Origin: a virus
DNA length: 23,923 nucleotides
Virus record (IMG/VR): IMGVR_UViG_3300046028_003821
Span: 1 to 23,923 of that record
Strand: one strand, 5' to 3'
This document shows positions 22,569 through 23,923 of the stretch, piece after piece. A program made the position numbers and the translations under genes. The notes below the pieces were generated by a model, which was not told the origin of the DNA, ran no database searches, and saw only the letters and a program-made list of their open reading frames with translations. Positions within the stretch are counted from its first letter, which is position 1. Each line of letters starts with the position of its first letter.

Positions 22569-22583
22569 TCACCTATAACGTGA
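22569..22583 (-). promoter_or_regulatory. TCAC-N7-GTGA element, copy e
   Basis: Reads TCACGTTATAGGTGA on the - strand, with both arms intact and closest to the consensus. It starts 5 nt after the stop of the tail terminator gene and 22 nt before the ATG of the fibre-like gene. It is followed by a second palindrome, GGTGATAATCACC at 22561-22573, that reuses its second arm. Confidence 0.6.
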
Positions 22584-22588
22584 TTTGA

Positions 22589-23125
22589 TCAACTCGCAAA
22601 AGGGTTTTCGAGGTCTTCCGCCAAAAGCAGGGTAACGCCAACCAAGAAGTAGGCATGATCAGATATTTCATCGCGACCAGGGCGATGTACTGGCTGGCCG
22701 ATCGACATGCTCATCACACATGGAGCCCTCATCGGTTTATTGAGTCCGAGAATTCCCGTCGACGATTGCTTCGCTCTCACAAGCGCTTTGGTGACTTCGG
22801 CAGATAGCCCATAGGCAGGGTCAAGGGGATGGTTCTTGTCGTCAGCGACGAATCCCTGAATCAAGACTCGGAATGTATTTTGACTTTTCCCGCTTGTGGT
22901 CGAACCGTTGAATGCTTCCGGCGCACGCGGATCTTCCAGCACTGATAACATAGGTAGAGGATCGTTGGCACCGAAGAAGTCGCGCCCGCGGAACACGCGC
23001 TCGGTCACACGATCTGCGCTATCCATGAAGTCACCAAGGTCAAAAGTGTAATAGTTGGCAACGGTGATTTCTTTCAGCGCATCGCAGATGCCCTTCATCA
23101 CTTGAAGGCGGAATGGGTCACCCAT
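22589..23125 (-). CDS. Tail terminator protein
   Basis: A 178-residue protein from the tail completion group. I chose the ATG at 23125 (MGDPFRLQVMKGICDAL): it overlaps the previous stop by 8 nt and has GGAG 8 nt upstream; an earlier in-frame ATG (23164) lies well inside the previous gene. The opening helix (KGICDALKEI), the middle PMLSVLEDP and QNTFRVLIQGFVADD, and the final HAYFLVGVTLLL match the alpha/beta form of tail terminator proteins (lambda gpU type), which form a ring closing the tail tube at the head-proximal end. Position just before the tail tube gene, if the fibre-like insert is ignored, agrees. Confidence 0.7.
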   Translation of the reverse strand: MGDPFRLQVMKGICDALKEITVANYYTFDLGDFMDSADRVTERVFRGRDFFGANDPLPMLSVLEDPRAPEAFNGSTTSGKSQNTFRVLIQGFVADDKNHPLDPAYGLSAEVTKALVRAKQSSTGILGLNKPMRAPCVMSMSIGQPVHRPGRDEISDHAYFLVGVTLLLAEDLENPFAS

Positions 23126-23753
23126 TGCTTTTCTCCAGCAGTTCAATTTGGCGATGGAACTCACCGACCATGAAATCTAAAGCTTCGGGGCTCAGTTCTT
23201 CATAAACGCCATCACCATCTGTGGCAGCCAGCAGCGCCTGATCAACAGATGGTCCGTAAAGGAGCCAGAGGTTTTTCCCGATCTCTTTCGGCTTATAGGC
23301 GCCGGGCGGCTGACCTCCGTTGGTTCGGACAGCCAAGCCTACGTTGTTGTTCCGCAACCTGATCAAGAAGGCCCGAGGAATTGCCTTAAAGCCGCCACCG
23401 GTTTTGACGCGCACGTCGATCTTGTCACCCTTGGGGCGCTGTGATCCTGCCGTTGGCACCTTCTGTTTTGCGAATCGTGCAAGTGAAGTCGCAGCGTCTC
23501 GCCCCTCGATCGAGCCGAACAGTGATCCGTTGCGAGCACGCTGTCGAACCCACAGTCGCTTGGTCGCTGGCCCAAGGTAGGACGCAGGAAAGGCCACCTG
23601 GTCCAGCACGGCGCGGGCGGCACGGGTGCGAGTACGATCCAAAGTCTTGTTAATGGATCGGGTAATGGCAGTTTCGATGTTGACAGGAAGATTGCCGGCC
23701 GCATCCGCGAACTTTTCCAAGCCTTCCAGAATGATCACGGAATCCTGATTCAT
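23118..23753 (-). CDS. Minor tail protein, GpZ / tail completion type
   Basis: A 211-residue basic protein. I chose the ATG at 23753 because it overlaps the previous stop as ATGA; an upstream in-frame Met (23771) is possible. Features of the minor tail protein Z / tail completion family: an N-terminal strand-helix (VIILEGLEKFADAAGNLP), then AITRSINKTLDRTRTRAARAV, a basic middle with RQRARNGSLFGSIEGRDA, then FKAIPRAFLIRL. These proteins join the tail to the head. The C-terminus is a charged helix (FHRQIELLEKS). The order Z-type, terminator, tube is the usual tail module order. Confidence 0.75.
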   Translation of the reverse strand: MNQDSVIILEGLEKFADAAGNLPVNIETAITRSINKTLDRTRTRAARAVLDQVAFPASYLGPATKRLWVRQRARNGSLFGSIEGRDAATSLARFAKQKVPTAGSQRPKGDKIDVRVKTGGGFKAIPRAFLIRLRNNNVGLAVRTNGGQPPGAYKPKEIGKNLWLLYGPSVDQALLAATDGDGVYEELSPEALDFMVGEFHRQIELLEKSNG

Positions 23754-23923
23754 GTCAGCACGCCGATCCATACGGGGTCGCTGAGATCAAGGTCTACTAT
23801 CAAGGCAGTCAACTCGGTCTGCGCCACTTCGCTGACTTCAACCCAGATGTAGGTTTCTCGCTCTGGTTTGCTCGGCCCTGTGAAGTAGGCTTCTGTGCTG
23901 CTCAAGATCACATAAGCTTTTGA
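23750..23923 (-). CDS. C-terminal part of an unidentified virion-assembly gene (cut by window edge)
   Basis: The last 57 residues of a frame that is open through the right edge of the window; its stop overlaps the next ATG (ATGA). The visible part (VILSSTEAYFTG, ETYIWVEVSEVAQ, TALIVDLDLSD, ending VWIGVLT) is mixed beta and acidic, with no recognised motif. From position it is likely a head-tail joining or neck protein, but this cannot be shown from the fragment. Confidence 0.55.
   Translation of the reverse strand, partial: SKAYVILSSTEAYFTGPSKPERETYIWVEVSEVAQTELTALIVDLDLSDPVWIGVLT

Noticed and set aside
22589-23164. Earlier start (23164) for the tail terminator gene
   Set aside because: It would overlap the preceding gene by 47 nt and adds 13 residues unlike the family; ATG 23125 has a better site and an 8-nt overlap.
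1-23923. tRNA genes, rRNA, CRISPR arrays, insertion sequences, integrase or attachment sites
   Set aside because: None could be seen; no direct repeat array or transposase-like reading frame is present.

Overview
The window is a compact, almost gap-free stretch of a tailed-phage (siphovirus-type) genome or prophage. I see no integrase, tRNA, rRNA, CRISPR array or insertion sequence. The likely host is an alphaproteobacterium. That is an inference from a GapR-like (DUF2312) protein, a tail-tip protein with a gene-transfer-agent-type TIM-barrel domain and the alphaproteobacterial look of the small accessory proteins.

Layout. The left quarter (about 1-5.86 kb) is on the + strand. It begins with a run of small, mostly unknown proteins, then a flavin-dependent thymidylate synthase (ThyX) and a dATP/dGTP diphosphohydrolase-like protein; these eight genes are chained by ATGA overlaps. 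After a short gap come a GapR-like protein, a 120-aa unknown, three small proteins that look like tandem paralogs, a beta-class DNA methyltransferase and one further unknown. The rest (5.96-23.9 kb) is on the - strand, convergent with the first block. Read in its own direction (right to left) it holds: tail completion proteins, a large fibre/spike-like protein, the tail tube protein, tail assembly chaperone(s), a tape measure protein with a lytic transglycosylase domain, a distal tail protein, a TIM-barrel tail-tip protein, three further tail-tip proteins, a small fibre-like protein, and the lysis cassette (holin, small membrane protein, endolysin, unknown, Rz, Rz1). Several short genes, among them 7091-7222, 7579-7689 and 1178-1243, are called here from stop/start overlaps and ribosome binding sites.

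Two things stand out as possibly undescribed. (1) A near-palindromic 15-bp element (consensus TCACCTTTARCGTGA on the + strand) occurs once in each of the five largest same-strand gaps. It usually lies directly after a stop codon and 22-26 nt before the next start codon, so it cuts the genome into functional units: nucleotide genes; tagged-protein/methyltransferase genes; tail completion; fibre; tube-to-tip; tip; lysis. It looks like a phage-specific promoter, operator or RNA element. (2) Four consecutive proteins (the three paralogs and the methyltransferase, which has two copies), and more weakly the protein before them, end in the same short tail, [TS]-[ND]-L-x-[DNE]-[LI]-L. This suggests they dock on one shared partner.

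All functional calls come from reading motifs and family resemblance by eye; no database search was run.
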